Part shown: piece after piece, positions 30,971 to 37,423 of the stretch
Numbering within the stretch: the first letter of the stretch is position 1
Layout of the letters: the number at the start of each line of letters is the position of its first letter
IMG/VR virus record: IMGVR_UViG_3300025010_000080
Span: 1 to 51,826 of that record
Source: a virus
Strand: one strand, 5' to 3'
DNA length: 51,826 nt
Notes under the pieces: model-generated
Database searches by the model: none
What the model was told of the DNA's origin: nothing
Seen by the model: the letters and a program-made list of their open reading frames with translations, nothing else
Translations under genes and position numbers: made by a program

Positions 30971-31201
30971 ATGAAAGACGATGAAATTATTAGAATTGCA
31001 GCAATTGGGTTTATAGCAATAGTAGTAGCACCAGTGGTAATTGGGGCTACACTTAAGGTTATAGGAGGAACTGCTGTAGGTATTAGTAATATGATCAACA
31101 AAGTGAAGTTTAACGCGCAAATTAAAAAGGGTTTAAAAGACAGAAGCATAATTGAAGTCGATGGAAAATACTATGAAGTAGAAAACATCGAGGAAGCTTA
31201 G
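30971..31201 (+). CDS. Single-span membrane protein, island gene
   Basis: A 76-residue protein from ATG 30971 (GAAGGGGG upstream). A short acidic start leads to a long hydrophobic helix (IRIAAIGFIAIVVAPVVIGA, ~6-27) and a second glycine-rich segment, then a soluble end DRSIIEVDGKYYEVENIEEA. The stop lies in the terminator loop. Function unknown. Confidence 0.65.
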   Translation: MKDDEIIRIAAIGFIAIVVAPVVIGATLKVIGGTAVGISNMINKVKFNAQIKKGLKDRSIIEVDGKYYEVENIEEA

Positions 31202-31215
31202 GCTTTCTTTTTTTT
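31192..31215 (+). terminator. Terminator GGAAGC-TTAG-GCTTTC with stop in loop
   Basis: TAG 31199-31201 lies in the loop; eight T residues follow. Confidence 0.9.
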
Positions 31216-31216
31216 C

Positions 31217-31241
31217 TCGCAGGATTTACACACGTTATAAT
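31217..31241 (+). promoter_or_regulatory. Island promoter 18 (leader-type variant)
   Basis: Box TCGCAGGATTTACA, five bases, TATAAT. Only a ribosome site (GGAGGAG) and then a terminator follow, with no room for a gene. Confidence 0.75.
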
Positions 31242-31255
31242 GAAAGAAATTGGAG

Positions 31256-31276
31256 GAGAGCTTAGGCTCTCTTTTT
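31256..31276 (+). terminator. Terminator GAGAGC-TTAG-GCTCTC immediately after promoter 18
   Basis: Perfect stem with TTAG loop and TTTTT, about 10 bases after the expected transcript start. Either the gene between has been lost or this is an attenuator for the next ORF. Confidence 0.85.
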
Positions 31277-31299
31277 ATTTTTGAAGGGGGCGATCATCA

Positions 31300-31648
31300 T
31301 GGAAAAGGTAAAAGTAGTACAGGAAAAGCGTATTTGTATTTATTATCGAATGGTCAGTTAAAAACTCATGAAGGATTAGTACAAACGTGTATTTACACAA
31401 ATCATAACAATGTGGCTACATTTGTAGCTAAAAGATTAAGATTTACATGTTCCGCCGAATTAGGTGTAGTTCATAATTCAGTTGTATGGTTTGCAGAACA
31501 AAATGACGAATATGCGAAAACAATATTGATAGAGTATGAGGAGGCGGCAATATTGGTATTACAAGCGCGTATTGATAATCATTTACAGAAGATTCAGGCG
31601 TTGAAAGCGAATATTCATAAACTTAAAAGTAATTTAGTTCCTCGCTGA
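31300..31648 (+). pseudogene. Small island gene apparently broken by a frameshift
   Basis: ATG 31300 has a good GAAGGGGG site but stops after 20 codons (MEKVKVVQEKRICIYYRMVS). The +1 frame then continues with protein-like sequence for ~95 codons (QLKTHEGLVQTCIYTNHNN, WFAEQNDEYAKTILIEYEEA, a helical end) and has no good start of its own. A one-base change near 31350-31360 would join them. It could be a decayed gene, a programmed +1 shift or a sequencing error. The end of the second frame overlaps promoter 19, which also suggests loss of its original 3' end. Confidence 0.55.
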
Positions 31649-31666
31649 AAATACACATGCTATAAT
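31642..31666 (+). promoter_or_regulatory. Island promoter 19
   Basis: Variant box TCGCTGAAAATACA, five bases, TATAAT. It overlaps the stop of the frameshifted ORF. Confidence 0.75.
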
Positions 31667-31692
31667 GAAAATAAATTTTAGGAGGAATTATC

Positions 31693-31938
31693 ATGGATGA
31701 AATTAGTAATTTATTATCAGAGGATAGCGTAATACAGTTTGTCGATGGGAAACAAATTAAAGGATCAAAAGAGGTTGCGGCGGTTATACTACGATGTTGT
31801 AGGGAATACAATCATGGGTACGTAAACGCTTTGATGTCGAATATCACTAAGGGGTTTGTTATCGGGGCAGTATTAGCTGGAACTGGAATTATTATTTATG
31901 AAGTAATGAAATCTAAAAAGGATAAGAAGGAAGCTTAG
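31693..31938 (+). CDS. Single-span membrane protein, island gene
   Basis: An 81-residue protein with TAGGAGG before ATG 31693. The N-terminal ~50 residues are soluble (MDEISNLLSEDSVIQFVDGK, then KEVAAVILRCCREYNHG). A membrane helix lies at ~53-71 (GFVIGAVLAGTGIIIYEVM) and a basic end KSKKDKKEA. The orientation of hydrophobic segment and soluble part is reversed relative to most island proteins. Stop in terminator loop. Confidence 0.65.
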   Translation: MDEISNLLSEDSVIQFVDGKQIKGSKEVAAVILRCCREYNHGYVNALMSNITKGFVIGAVLAGTGIIIYEVMKSKKDKKEA

Positions 31939-31949
31939 GCTTTCTTTTT
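31929..31949 (+). terminator. Terminator GGAAGC-TTAG-GCTTTC with stop in loop
   Basis: TAG 31936-31938 lies in the loop; TTTTT follows. Confidence 0.85.
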
Positions 31950-31952
31950 ACC

Positions 31953-31977
31953 TCGCAGGATTTACATACGTTATAAT
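31953..31977 (+). promoter_or_regulatory. Island promoter 20 (leader-type variant)
   Basis: Box TCGCAGGATTTACA, five bases, TATAAT. Directly precedes a compact structured RNA. Confidence 0.75.
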
Positions 31978-31978
31978 G

Positions 31979-32046
31979 AAAGGGAAGAGCGTTGAATAGC
32001 GATTCAACCTGAGTTGAGAATCACTCAGGACTATCCTTTTTATTTT
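31979..32046 (+). ncRNA. Compact structured RNA (two perfect hairpins in a closing stem) or attenuator
   Basis: Two perfect hairpins lie side by side: GTTGAAT-AGCG-ATTCAAC (31991-32008) and CTGAGT-TGAGAATC-ACTCAG (32009-32028). AAAGG at 31979-31983 can pair with CCTTT at 32035-32039 to enclose both, giving a three-way junction, and TTTTTATTTTT ends it. No ORF fits inside. The next gene starts 18 bases later, so this is either a free small RNA or a regulatory leader for that gene. Confidence 0.55.
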
Positions 32047-32063
32047 TGAAGGGGGATATCACT

Positions 32064-32273
32064 ATGGAAAAATTGACAAAACGAGAAAAGGTTATCTTAG
32101 GACTAGCGGCAGTTACATTAGTTGTTGCGGGGGTCAAACTAAAACATGACGTGTTTAAAGCTGGAGCTCACTATAATAGACTCGCAAACAAGCTTTGTTC
32201 TATTAACGGTGGAGCATGGACCGCTATAAACGTTACTCCTAAAAGTTTTAACTTAGTTCGTATAGAGCCCTAA
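32064..32273 (+). CDS. Small membrane protein behind the structured leader
   Basis: A 69-residue protein from ATG 32064 with GAAGGGGG upstream. A basic start (MEKLTKREKV) precedes a hydrophobic helix ILGLAAVTLVVAGVKL (~11-26), then a polar segment with one cysteine. It has no promoter of its own apart from the structured leader. Its TAA lies in the loop of a weak AGAGC/GCTCT hairpin (32264-32281) that lacks a proper T-tract. Function unknown. Confidence 0.6.
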   Translation: MEKLTKREKVILGLAAVTLVVAGVKLKHDVFKAGAHYNRLANKLCSINGGAWTAINVTPKSFNLVRIEP

Positions 32274-32312
32274 TTAGCTCTTATCGATATATTTGAAGAG
32301 GAGGAATATATT

Positions 32313-32510
32313 ATGACAGAAGCAACAAATGGTGGTTTAGTGGTTGAGGAAATTTTGGTTAACGAACATACTTGTGTGACTTGTAACGTGGTATTCACTT
32401 TGAGTGTAGATCACGAGCAGTGGTTTCTTAACAAGGGCTTGAAGGTCCCGACTCATTGTCCTGCATGCATACGATGTAAAAAGGAACACAAGATCGTACA
32501 GTCCAATTAG
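32313..32510 (+). CDS. Zinc-ribbon protein (zf-trcl-like)
   Basis: A 65-residue protein with GAGGAGG before ATG 32313. CVTC (21-24) and CPAC (about 49-52) frame FTLSVDHEQWFLNKGL, the spacing and inner sequence of the probable zinc-ribbon domain pfam zf-trcl. Such ribbons bind nucleic acid or proteins such as RNA polymerase. That makes it one candidate regulator of the island promoters, though only by association. The TAG stop is in the terminator loop. Confidence 0.7.
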   Translation: MTEATNGGLVVEEILVNEHTCVTCNVVFTLSVDHEQWFLNKGLKVPTHCPACIRCKKEHKIVQSN

Positions 32511-32520
32511 GACTCCTTTT
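32500..32520 (+). terminator. Terminator AGTCC-AATTA-GGACT with stop in loop
   Basis: Perfect five-base-pair stem with the TAG (32508-32510) beginning in the loop, then CCTTTTAATT. The T-tract is short. Confidence 0.7.
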
Positions 32521-32546
32521 AATTATTTAGAACGGAGGATATTATT

Positions 32547-33335
32547 ATGAGAGTAAACGGTGTCCAAAAAATCGGACAAGCCTTGGTTAAAAACTCGCCA
32601 ACAATTCTTACAGGATTAAGTGTGGCTGGACTTGTTACTACTACTTTGATGGGAATTAAGGCTACGCCGAAAGCCTTTCAAATTATCCAGGATGAAAGGT
32701 TAACGAGAGCTGATTCCGACGAAACGTTCATTTATGGGAGTACACCTTTACCGAAAAAAGACATCATCAAACTAACCTGGAAATGCTACATCCCAACCGT
32801 AGTCATGGGGGGACTTACCATCGCTTGTATTATCGGTGCGAACTCAATTAACCTACGTAGGAACGCTGCTCTAGCAAGTATATATTCTTTATCCGAAGCA
32901 GCTCTTAAAGAATACCAGGCCAAGGTGGTCGAGACTATTGGTAAGAACAAGGAGCGAGCTATTAAGGACGAGATCGCAAAAGATCGTATCACTAAGAACC
33001 CAGTCAGCGATAAGGAATTGATAATCACTGGCGCTGGAGAGACTTTATGTTATGACTCGCTTTCTGGTAGATATTTCAAGAGTGACATCGAGCAGATTCG
33101 AAGAGTACTTAACGATCTTAGTCGGGACTTATTGACTGATTTGCATGGGTTTATTACTTTGAATGAAGTGTATATCGGCCTTGGTTTGAAAGGTACTAAA
33201 ATGGGGGAGATGCTCGGTTGGCATATTGACGATGGTCTTATTGACCCCGACTTCAGTACCCAGCTAACCGAGAATGGAACGCCGTGTCTCGTGTTGGATT
33301 TTAGTGTGGAACCAAGGTATGGATATAAAGATTAG
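32547..33335 (+). CDS. DUF6353 family membrane protein (copy 1)
   Basis: A 262-residue protein with a hydrophobic N-terminal segment (KNSPTILTGLSVAGLVTTT, ~15-35) and a second span at ~83-101 (IPTVVMGGLTIACIIGA). A large soluble C-terminus contains HGFITLNEVYIGLGLKG and GWHIDD. It is a paralogue of the 37939 product, matching in both spans and in the C-terminal LNE-Y...GW segment. DUF6353 proteins are common in Firmicutes phages; their role is unknown to me. CGGAGG lies before ATG 32547. No promoter is seen directly upstream. Confidence 0.75.
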   Translation: MRVNGVQKIGQALVKNSPTILTGLSVAGLVTTTLMGIKATPKAFQIIQDERLTRADSDETFIYGSTPLPKKDIIKLTWKCYIPTVVMGGLTIACIIGANSINLRRNAALASIYSLSEAALKEYQAKVVETIGKNKERAIKDEIAKDRITKNPVSDKELIITGAGETLCYDSLSGRYFKSDIEQIRRVLNDLSRDLLTDLHGFITLNEVYIGLGLKGTKMGEMLGWHIDDGLIDPDFSTQLTENGTPCLVLDFSVEPRYGYKD

Positions 33336-33347
33336 GAGGGATTTCAA

Positions 33348-33536
33348 TTGAAGATTCAATTAATTGACGAGAATCTAAAACTTATGAATCTTGAACCTAT
33401 GAAGCGCTTACCAAAGGTTGGGGAAATAATAGATGTTCCCGGTTTTTATGGGATGGTTGAAAAAGTCAAAAGAGACGTGTTGGGGGCGTTTTCTAAGTCC
33501 CCAGAAAAAATCATTTATATCTATGCCGAACGGTAA
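33348..33536 (+). CDS. Small unknown protein with TTG start
   Basis: A 62-residue protein read from TTG 33348, which follows AGGAGGG at normal distance (MKIQLIDENLKLMNLEPMKR if started with Met, then GEIIDVPGFYGMVEKVKRD). It looks like a small beta-barrel-like soluble domain. No family recognised. It is coupled to the DUF6353 gene 12 bases upstream. Confidence 0.55.
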   Translation: MKIQLIDENLKLMNLEPMKRLPKVGEIIDVPGFYGMVEKVKRDVLGAFSKSPEKIIYIYAER

Positions 33537-33564
33537 ACAGATTAAGGTGTAAGGTGGTGTCATT

Positions 33565-33684
33565 ATGAAATTTAATATTCCTGAGGCTACTAAATTTGGA
33601 AAAGTTTGTGGATATACAATCATATCCTCAATTACAGCATGTATTGTTGCTGTGACTGTAAAATTTATTATATGGTTGTTTTAA
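33565..33684 (+). CDS. Very small membrane protein (39 residues)
   Basis: ATG 33565 (AAGGTGG upstream) opens 39 codons: MKFNIPEATKFGKV followed by a membrane helix YTIISSITACIVAVTV and the end KFIIWLF. Promoter 21 begins four bases after its stop, with no terminator between. Function unknown. Confidence 0.55.
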   Translation: MKFNIPEATKFGKVCGYTIISSITACIVAVTVKFIIWLF

Positions 33685-33687
33685 CCC

Positions 33688-33712
33688 TCGCGGTAATTAC
33701 ACATGTTATAAT
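33688..33712 (+). promoter_or_regulatory. Island promoter 21
   Basis: Variant box TCGCGGTAATTACA, five bases, TATAAT. Confidence 0.8.
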
Positions 33713-33747
33713 GAAACTAAACTGTATTTTTGAAAGGGGATATCATT

Positions 33748-33948
33748 ATGTTAAATGGATTTGGTGCAATTATCAAAGCAAATAAGAAGGCGATCATTAA
33801 GAATGCGTTAATTATCGGAGGAACCATAGCTGGACTAGCAATAGCAACAGTGATGGTTAAGTCGAGAAATGACGAGTCTGATGAAGTCAACTTGGATGTT
33901 GATGTGGAAATTGAAGAACTGAACATACTTGACACTGATGCCGAGTAA
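33748..33948 (+). CDS. Single-span membrane protein with acidic tail (island family A-like)
   Basis: A 66-residue protein from ATG 33748 (GAAAGGGG upstream). It repeats the island layout: ANKKAIIKNALIIGG, a membrane helix (~20-36) and a strongly acidic C-terminus (DESDEVNLDVDVEIEELN). The NK--I-KN motif before the helix is shared with the 25674 and 25931 products. Function unknown. Confidence 0.65.
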   Translation: MLNGFGAIIKANKKAIIKNALIIGGTIAGLAIATVMVKSRNDESDEVNLDVDVEIEELNILDTDAE

Positions 33949-33968
33949 GAAAAGGTTAGGAGGATGGG

Positions 33969-33999
33969 GAGTGTTATGTTACATAGCACTCTTTTTTTC
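33969..33999 (+). terminator. Terminator GAGTGTTATG-TTA-CATAGCACTC
   Basis: Ten-base-pair stem with one G-U pair, three-base loop and seven T residues. Confidence 0.9.
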
Positions 34000-34025
34000 T
34001 TCAACAGATTAAGGAGGACATACAT

Positions 34026-34583
34026 ATGAAAATTAGTTTTTTAAAAATCAAAGGGGATTGGCAAGAGGTTAAAGATGCCGCAATGACTACTATTGGCAAG
34101 GATGCAGGGGCTACTCCGTCTAGTGAATGGAAAAGAAGGATGTTACTTTGTGAGCATTCTCCGATACGGAAATTGATTGTTAAGTGGAAATGGACCAGTA
34201 TATTTTGGTGGGTGCAAACTCACTTTACAAGACATCATGTCGGCGTTGAATGGCACGTGCCCACAAGTAGGACCGATAGAACTGGCATTGACCGCACTGA
34301 AGAAGGGTCACAAAGTAATCTTATATCGGTTGAAGGTGAAGCTAACGCGCAGGCCATCATTAATATATCTAGGAGACGGCTTTGTATGCTGGCTAGTAAA
34401 GAGACTAGGGAAGCTTGGATAGTGTTTTTGATGAGACTAAGCACATATGAACCTGAATTAGCAAGAGTATCTGTTCCAGACTGTGTTTATAGAGGATACT
34501 GTTACGAATACAAGACTTGTGGTTACTTTACAACCAAAGCATATCAAATGGAACTCGAACGTTATAGAAAGGACATAAACTAA
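34026..34583 (+). CDS. ThyX-like (flavin-dependent thymidylate synthase family) protein
   Basis: A 185-residue protein. LLCEHSPI, then THFTRHHVGVEWHVPTSRTDR (~66-86) lines up with the ThyX signature region in which RHR-x7-S contacts FAD and dUMP, and NISRRRLCMLASKETREAW (~113-131) matches the second conserved substrate helix. The signature is degenerate: RHH replaces RHR. It may make dTMP with dUMP from the phage dCMP deaminase, or have a changed role. AAGGAGG precedes ATG 34026, and its stop overlaps the next start. The family call is by pattern only. Confidence 0.55.
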   Translation: MKISFLKIKGDWQEVKDAAMTTIGKDAGATPSSEWKRRMLLCEHSPIRKLIVKWKWTSIFWWVQTHFTRHHVGVEWHVPTSRTDRTGIDRTEEGSQSNLISVEGEANAQAIINISRRRLCMLASKETREAWIVFLMRLSTYEPELARVSVPDCVYRGYCYEYKTCGYFTTKAYQMELERYRKDIN

Positions 34584-35059
34584 TGAAGACTTATCTTAAT
34601 CGATCGGAGAAAAATCAAGTGTTAACTTTAACAGGATTTATGGATTACGTAACTAACACTGCCAATGAATGGGCTAAAATAGGACGTAATAAAGATTCTG
34701 TTAAGTTTCTTCGAATGGCTAAATCATTTATATTTAGATCATTATGTATGAAGTGCGAAAAGTTAGACGATTTAGAACAAGATAATCTAAAGACCGAGTC
34801 AAAGAAAATGAATGTTGTATTGAAGTATAAAGATGATGCCGTTCGTGAATACAAGCAAATGCTAGAACTTGATAGCGTCACTCCTGTTCAAACTTCTGAT
34901 TTACTCGATTTGTGCGAGAAGGCGTTAGAGGCTTGTAAGGACTGTTCCGAAATAGCGAGCACCTGTAAGGTTCGTACGTTATTTGTTAAGTACGATATTC
35001 CTGTGAATCCCGATAGCGTTGGGGTTGAAAAATGTCCTTATTATTTCAAGGAGGATTAG
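34583..35059 (+). CDS. DUF5651-like conserved phage protein
   Basis: A 158-residue mostly helical protein (MKTYLNRSEKNQVLTLTGFM start, ~25 charged residues in the middle, a CEKALEACKDC pair and the end VEKCPYYFKED). The start resembles DUF5651 proteins of Firmicutes phages. Six to seven cysteines near both ends could bind metal. It overlaps the ThyX-like stop by one base (TAATG), so it is co-translated. Function unknown. Confidence 0.55.
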   Translation: MKTYLNRSEKNQVLTLTGFMDYVTNTANEWAKIGRNKDSVKFLRMAKSFIFRSLCMKCEKLDDLEQDNLKTESKKMNVVLKYKDDAVREYKQMLELDSVTPVQTSDLLDLCEKALEACKDCSEIASTCKVRTLFVKYDIPVNPDSVGVEKCPYYFKED

Positions 35060-35062
35060 AAT

Positions 35063-35446
35063 ATGTATAAGTGTGAGGATTGTGGAGTAACATTTGAATC
35101 TCCTGTTTTTAGTTTTACCACTAACACTATTGATTTTTGTGGGGTTCCTAGAAAAATAACCGAGGTTAACCTAGGACGCGATTATAATGCATGTCCTGGG
35201 TGTGGCTCAATATCTTTTACGCCTATTTCCGCCTCAACAATCAGTTATGTGGACCCAAAGCCTAAGGAAGAAGTAGTTACATTAATCATCACCAAGCATA
35301 AAAATTTTAAAAACAAAATGTATGGATGGGGTGTCATAATTGCTGGTATAGCCTCCATTTTCATAAGTAAGGATGCTACGATATTTATTATGGGTTTAAT
35401 GGTCGGACTGCCTATATTATTCGCTAAAGAAAATCTATTCATTTAA
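35063..35446 (+). CDS. Zinc-ribbon protein with C-terminal membrane segments
   Basis: A 127-residue protein with CEDC (4-7) and CPGC (44-47) forming a zinc ribbon, and two hydrophobic segments at ~88-104 and ~108-121 (GWGVIIAGIASIFI, IFIMGLMVGLPILFA). Between the cysteine pairs lies TIDFCGVPRKITEV. Almost the same phrase occurs in the 36983 product (TIDFCGVPTKINDV). It may be a membrane-tethered sensor or adaptor. AAGGAGG precedes ATG 35063. Function unknown. Confidence 0.6.
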   Translation: MYKCEDCGVTFESPVFSFTTNTIDFCGVPRKITEVNLGRDYNACPGCGSISFTPISASTISYVDPKPKEEVVTLIITKHKNFKNKMYGWGVIIAGIASIFISKDATIFIMGLMVGLPILFAKENLFI

Positions 35447-35448
35447 CA

Positions 35449-35473
35449 TCGCGTAGGTTACATATGCTATAAT
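35449..35473 (+). promoter_or_regulatory. Island promoter 22
   Basis: Box TCGCGTAGGTTACA, five bases, TATAAT. It is the last copy in the small-gene island; the next two are 12 kb away. Confidence 0.85.
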
Positions 35474-35508
35474 GAAATAGTATGTTAAATCTTGAAGGGA
35501 GAATCATC

Positions 35509-35748
35509 ATGAAGAAAATTGAGATGTTGAAAAGTGGAGTTGGACTTATAGTTTCGGTAGGAGTTAGTGCCATAGTAGGTAATGCTGTGAATTTCACGAC
35601 CCCTAGCTCCATTGGACAGGCTGCAAAAGTCTGTATTGGAGTAGGGCGAGTGGTATTGGCAAGCATGGTCAGTAAAGAGGCAAGTAAATATACCGAACAT
35701 AAGATCGACGAGGCTGCAGCACAATTTAAGGACGCGATGAGCGATTAA
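35509..35748 (+). CDS. Small membrane protein, island gene
   Basis: A 79-residue protein from ATG 35509 (GAAGGGAG upstream). A hydrophobic, glycine/valine-rich segment lies at ~10-29 (GLIVSVGVSAIVGNAV), a second weaker one near 38-55, and a charged helical end. No terminator is evident after it, so transcription may continue into the next genes. Function unknown. Confidence 0.6.
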   Translation: MKKIEMLKSGVGLIVSVGVSAIVGNAVNFTTPSSIGQAAKVCIGVGRVVLASMVSKEASKYTEHKIDEAAAQFKDAMSD

Positions 35749-35773
35749 GATTAATACTACTTAGATAGGTATC

Positions 35774-35977
35774 ATGAAAACATGGTATTTATCTTTTTTG
35801 AATGGAGTTTTGATTTTATATAAATGCGTCGCGTGTTTAAAATGTTTGGACTTGGGTGTATCATATTGTATACACAATGACGAAGAATTGAAAGGGGTAA
35901 CAGCATGGACTTTCCATCCAATGCCCATAAAAACCGTGAAAAAAAAGAAGAGCCTAAAAAGATCGAAAAGGTTGTAA
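35774..35977 (+). CDS. Doubtful small ORF
   Basis: ATG 35774 opens 67 codons with a hydrophobic start and CVAC / CLD cysteines, then a lysine-rich end. There is no clear ribosome site, and its last third overlaps the well-supported gene at 35905 in another frame. It may be spurious; I list it only because the 35749-35904 stretch has nothing else. Confidence 0.2.
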   Translation: MKTWYLSFLNGVLILYKCVACLKCLDLGVSYCIHNDEELKGVTAWTFHPMPIKTVKKKKSLKRSKRL

Positions 35978-36513
35978 CCGGTAAGGTTGTTACTAGAAAA
36001 AAACCATTAGGTAAACGTATCCTGGAAACATTTGTGGGGGAAGACGTAGGTAACGTATATTCTTACGTATTATATGACGTTTTGATACCTGCGGCTAAAA
36101 GTATGATCTATGACTCGGTAAAGGGTGGCTTAGAAATGAGACTCTTTGGTGAGAAACAAGGATCTAGAACCAGGAGAGACCAAGGACGATCATACGTCAG
36201 CTATAACAACTACTCTGACTCACGCAGACACTCTGAGAGGCGCGAAATGACCAATCAGAACCGAGCAAGACATAACTTCGAGGAGATCATCCTAGACAGT
36301 CGTGGAGAGGCTGAGGAGGTGCTTAGCCACCTTGTAGACTTGATCGTAGATTACGGACAGGCTACTGTTTCTGATCTGTATGATCTTGTTGGTATTGCCG
36401 AGAACTTTACAGATCGTAAATATGGCTGGGTCGATCTTAGAAACGCCAGTGTTGGCGGCAGAACACGTGATGGGTATTTGTTGAATCTCCCGAGACCTAT
36501 TTTGTTGGATTAG
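35905..36513 (+). CDS. Conserved phage protein of unknown function
   Basis: A 202-residue protein with a basic, lysine-rich N-terminus (~1-40), then VGEDVGNVYSYVLYDVLIPA and VKGGLEMRLFGE, a disordered arginine/serine linker (~85-120) and a C-terminal domain (EIILDSRGEAEEVLSHLVDL, YGWVDLRNASV, then GYLLNLPRP). I recognise this architecture as widespread in Firmicutes phages near replication genes, but without known function. The basic and disordered parts suggest nucleic-acid or protein scaffolding. GAAAGGGG precedes ATG 35905. Confidence 0.7.
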   Translation: MDFPSNAHKNREKKEEPKKIEKVVTGKVVTRKKPLGKRILETFVGEDVGNVYSYVLYDVLIPAAKSMIYDSVKGGLEMRLFGEKQGSRTRRDQGRSYVSYNNYSDSRRHSERREMTNQNRARHNFEEIILDSRGEAEEVLSHLVDLIVDYGQATVSDLYDLVGIAENFTDRKYGWVDLRNASVGGRTRDGYLLNLPRPILLD

Positions 36514-36531
36514 TTAAGGAGTGATAATTAT

Positions 36532-36948
36532 ATGTCTCGATGTTATACTAAACATGTAGATTGTGTGAGTAGTTGTTCGGAGTGCGGAGAGAAACCTGTA
36601 AATGGTCGAAAAATTAATATTGGACAAAAAGTTATATGTCGCGAAAGTGGGGTAATAGGAACCGTATTGAGGTTTTATAATCCAACCGCCTGTGAAGAGC
36701 AGACTCTTGTATTGACTAAAGATTGTGGTGAATATCATGCCCCCACAAGAACTTGGAGTCCATATTTAGACGGGTTAACGCCTTCACTTGTCGTTTGCGA
36801 CGAATTTGCAACTTTTTCTAAAAACCTTAATCCACATGAGGAATATGTTATGAAATTTACCAAAAATCATGGGTTAAGTATATCTGAAGCTTTCGAGCAT
36901 CCAATGTGTAAAGCCCGATTACATTATTTTAATATGACAGGGAAGTAA
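36532..36948 (+). CDS. Cysteine-containing unknown protein
   Basis: A 138-residue protein with C4, C11, C15 and C18 near the start (CVSSCSECGEKP), which may form a zinc site. A beta-rich middle follows (IGQKVICRESGVIGTVLRFY), then a helical end. AAGGAG precedes ATG 36532. The middle resembles small SH3-like folds that bind partners, but no family can be named. Confidence 0.55.
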   Translation: MSRCYTKHVDCVSSCSECGEKPVNGRKINIGQKVICRESGVIGTVLRFYNPTACEEQTLVLTKDCGEYHAPTRTWSPYLDGLTPSLVVCDEFATFSKNLNPHEEYVMKFTKNHGLSISEAFEHPMCKARLHYFNMTGK

Positions 36949-36982
36949 TCCATTAATAAAACATTTTGAAGGGGGAATTAAT

Positions 36983-37423
36983 ATGAAATACTCTATACCA
37001 AATATTGATCTCAGATCATCAGGGACAATTGTCCCAAAAGAGGTTCTCCAAAAAGCCTATTTAGCTATGATTGGAGAGACTATTGATTTTTGTGGAGTTC
37101 CTACGAAGATTAATGATGTTGTAATTACTGAGGAGTCCATAGTCCTTGATTTGGAAGATTCCCCGGCTATACTGAAATTATTAAATAGTAATCACGACGA
37201 ACGCGGGTTTAGTATTTCTGTTGATAGTAAGAAAACTGCTCATTGGTTAGTTTGGACAGGCTGGAGTGGTAATTGCGACAAACGTATTGAGAATGCAAAA
37301 TGCTCTAAGTGCGATTATACACATCCTACTGTGTATGGTTCGTTAGCTAAATTAAGTAACTACTGTCCTGGTTGTGGACGTGAAATGAGTATCAATAGGA
37401 AAGTCAATTATGAGAATAATTGA
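36983..37423 (+). CDS. Unknown protein with C-terminal zinc ribbon
   Basis: A 146-residue protein. The N-terminal half contains ETIDFCGVPTKINDVVI, close to a phrase in the 35063 product. The C-terminal part has CSKC and CPGC (about residues 110-113 and 132-135) flanking a typical ribbon. GAAGGGGG precedes ATG 36983. The shared phrase plus ribbon suggests the two genes derive from one ancestor or bind the same partner. It overlaps the next small gene by 14 bases. Confidence 0.6.
   Translation: MKYSIPNIDLRSSGTIVPKEVLQKAYLAMIGETIDFCGVPTKINDVVITEESIVLDLEDSPAILKLLNSNHDERGFSISVDSKKTAHWLVWTGWSGNCDKRIENAKCSKCDYTHPTVYGSLAKLSNYCPGCGREMSINRKVNYENN

Noticed and set aside
33964-34028. Leader peptide of 21 codons before the ThyX-like gene
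   Set aside because: Its ATG is directly next to the ribosome-like AGGAGG, with no room for initiation, and it lies on the terminator stem.
24643-35473. Regularly recurring near-identical sequences considered as a CRISPR array
   Set aside because: Spacing is irregular, each copy contains a -10 hexamer followed by a ribosome site and ORF, and no Cas genes are present. They are promoters and terminators.
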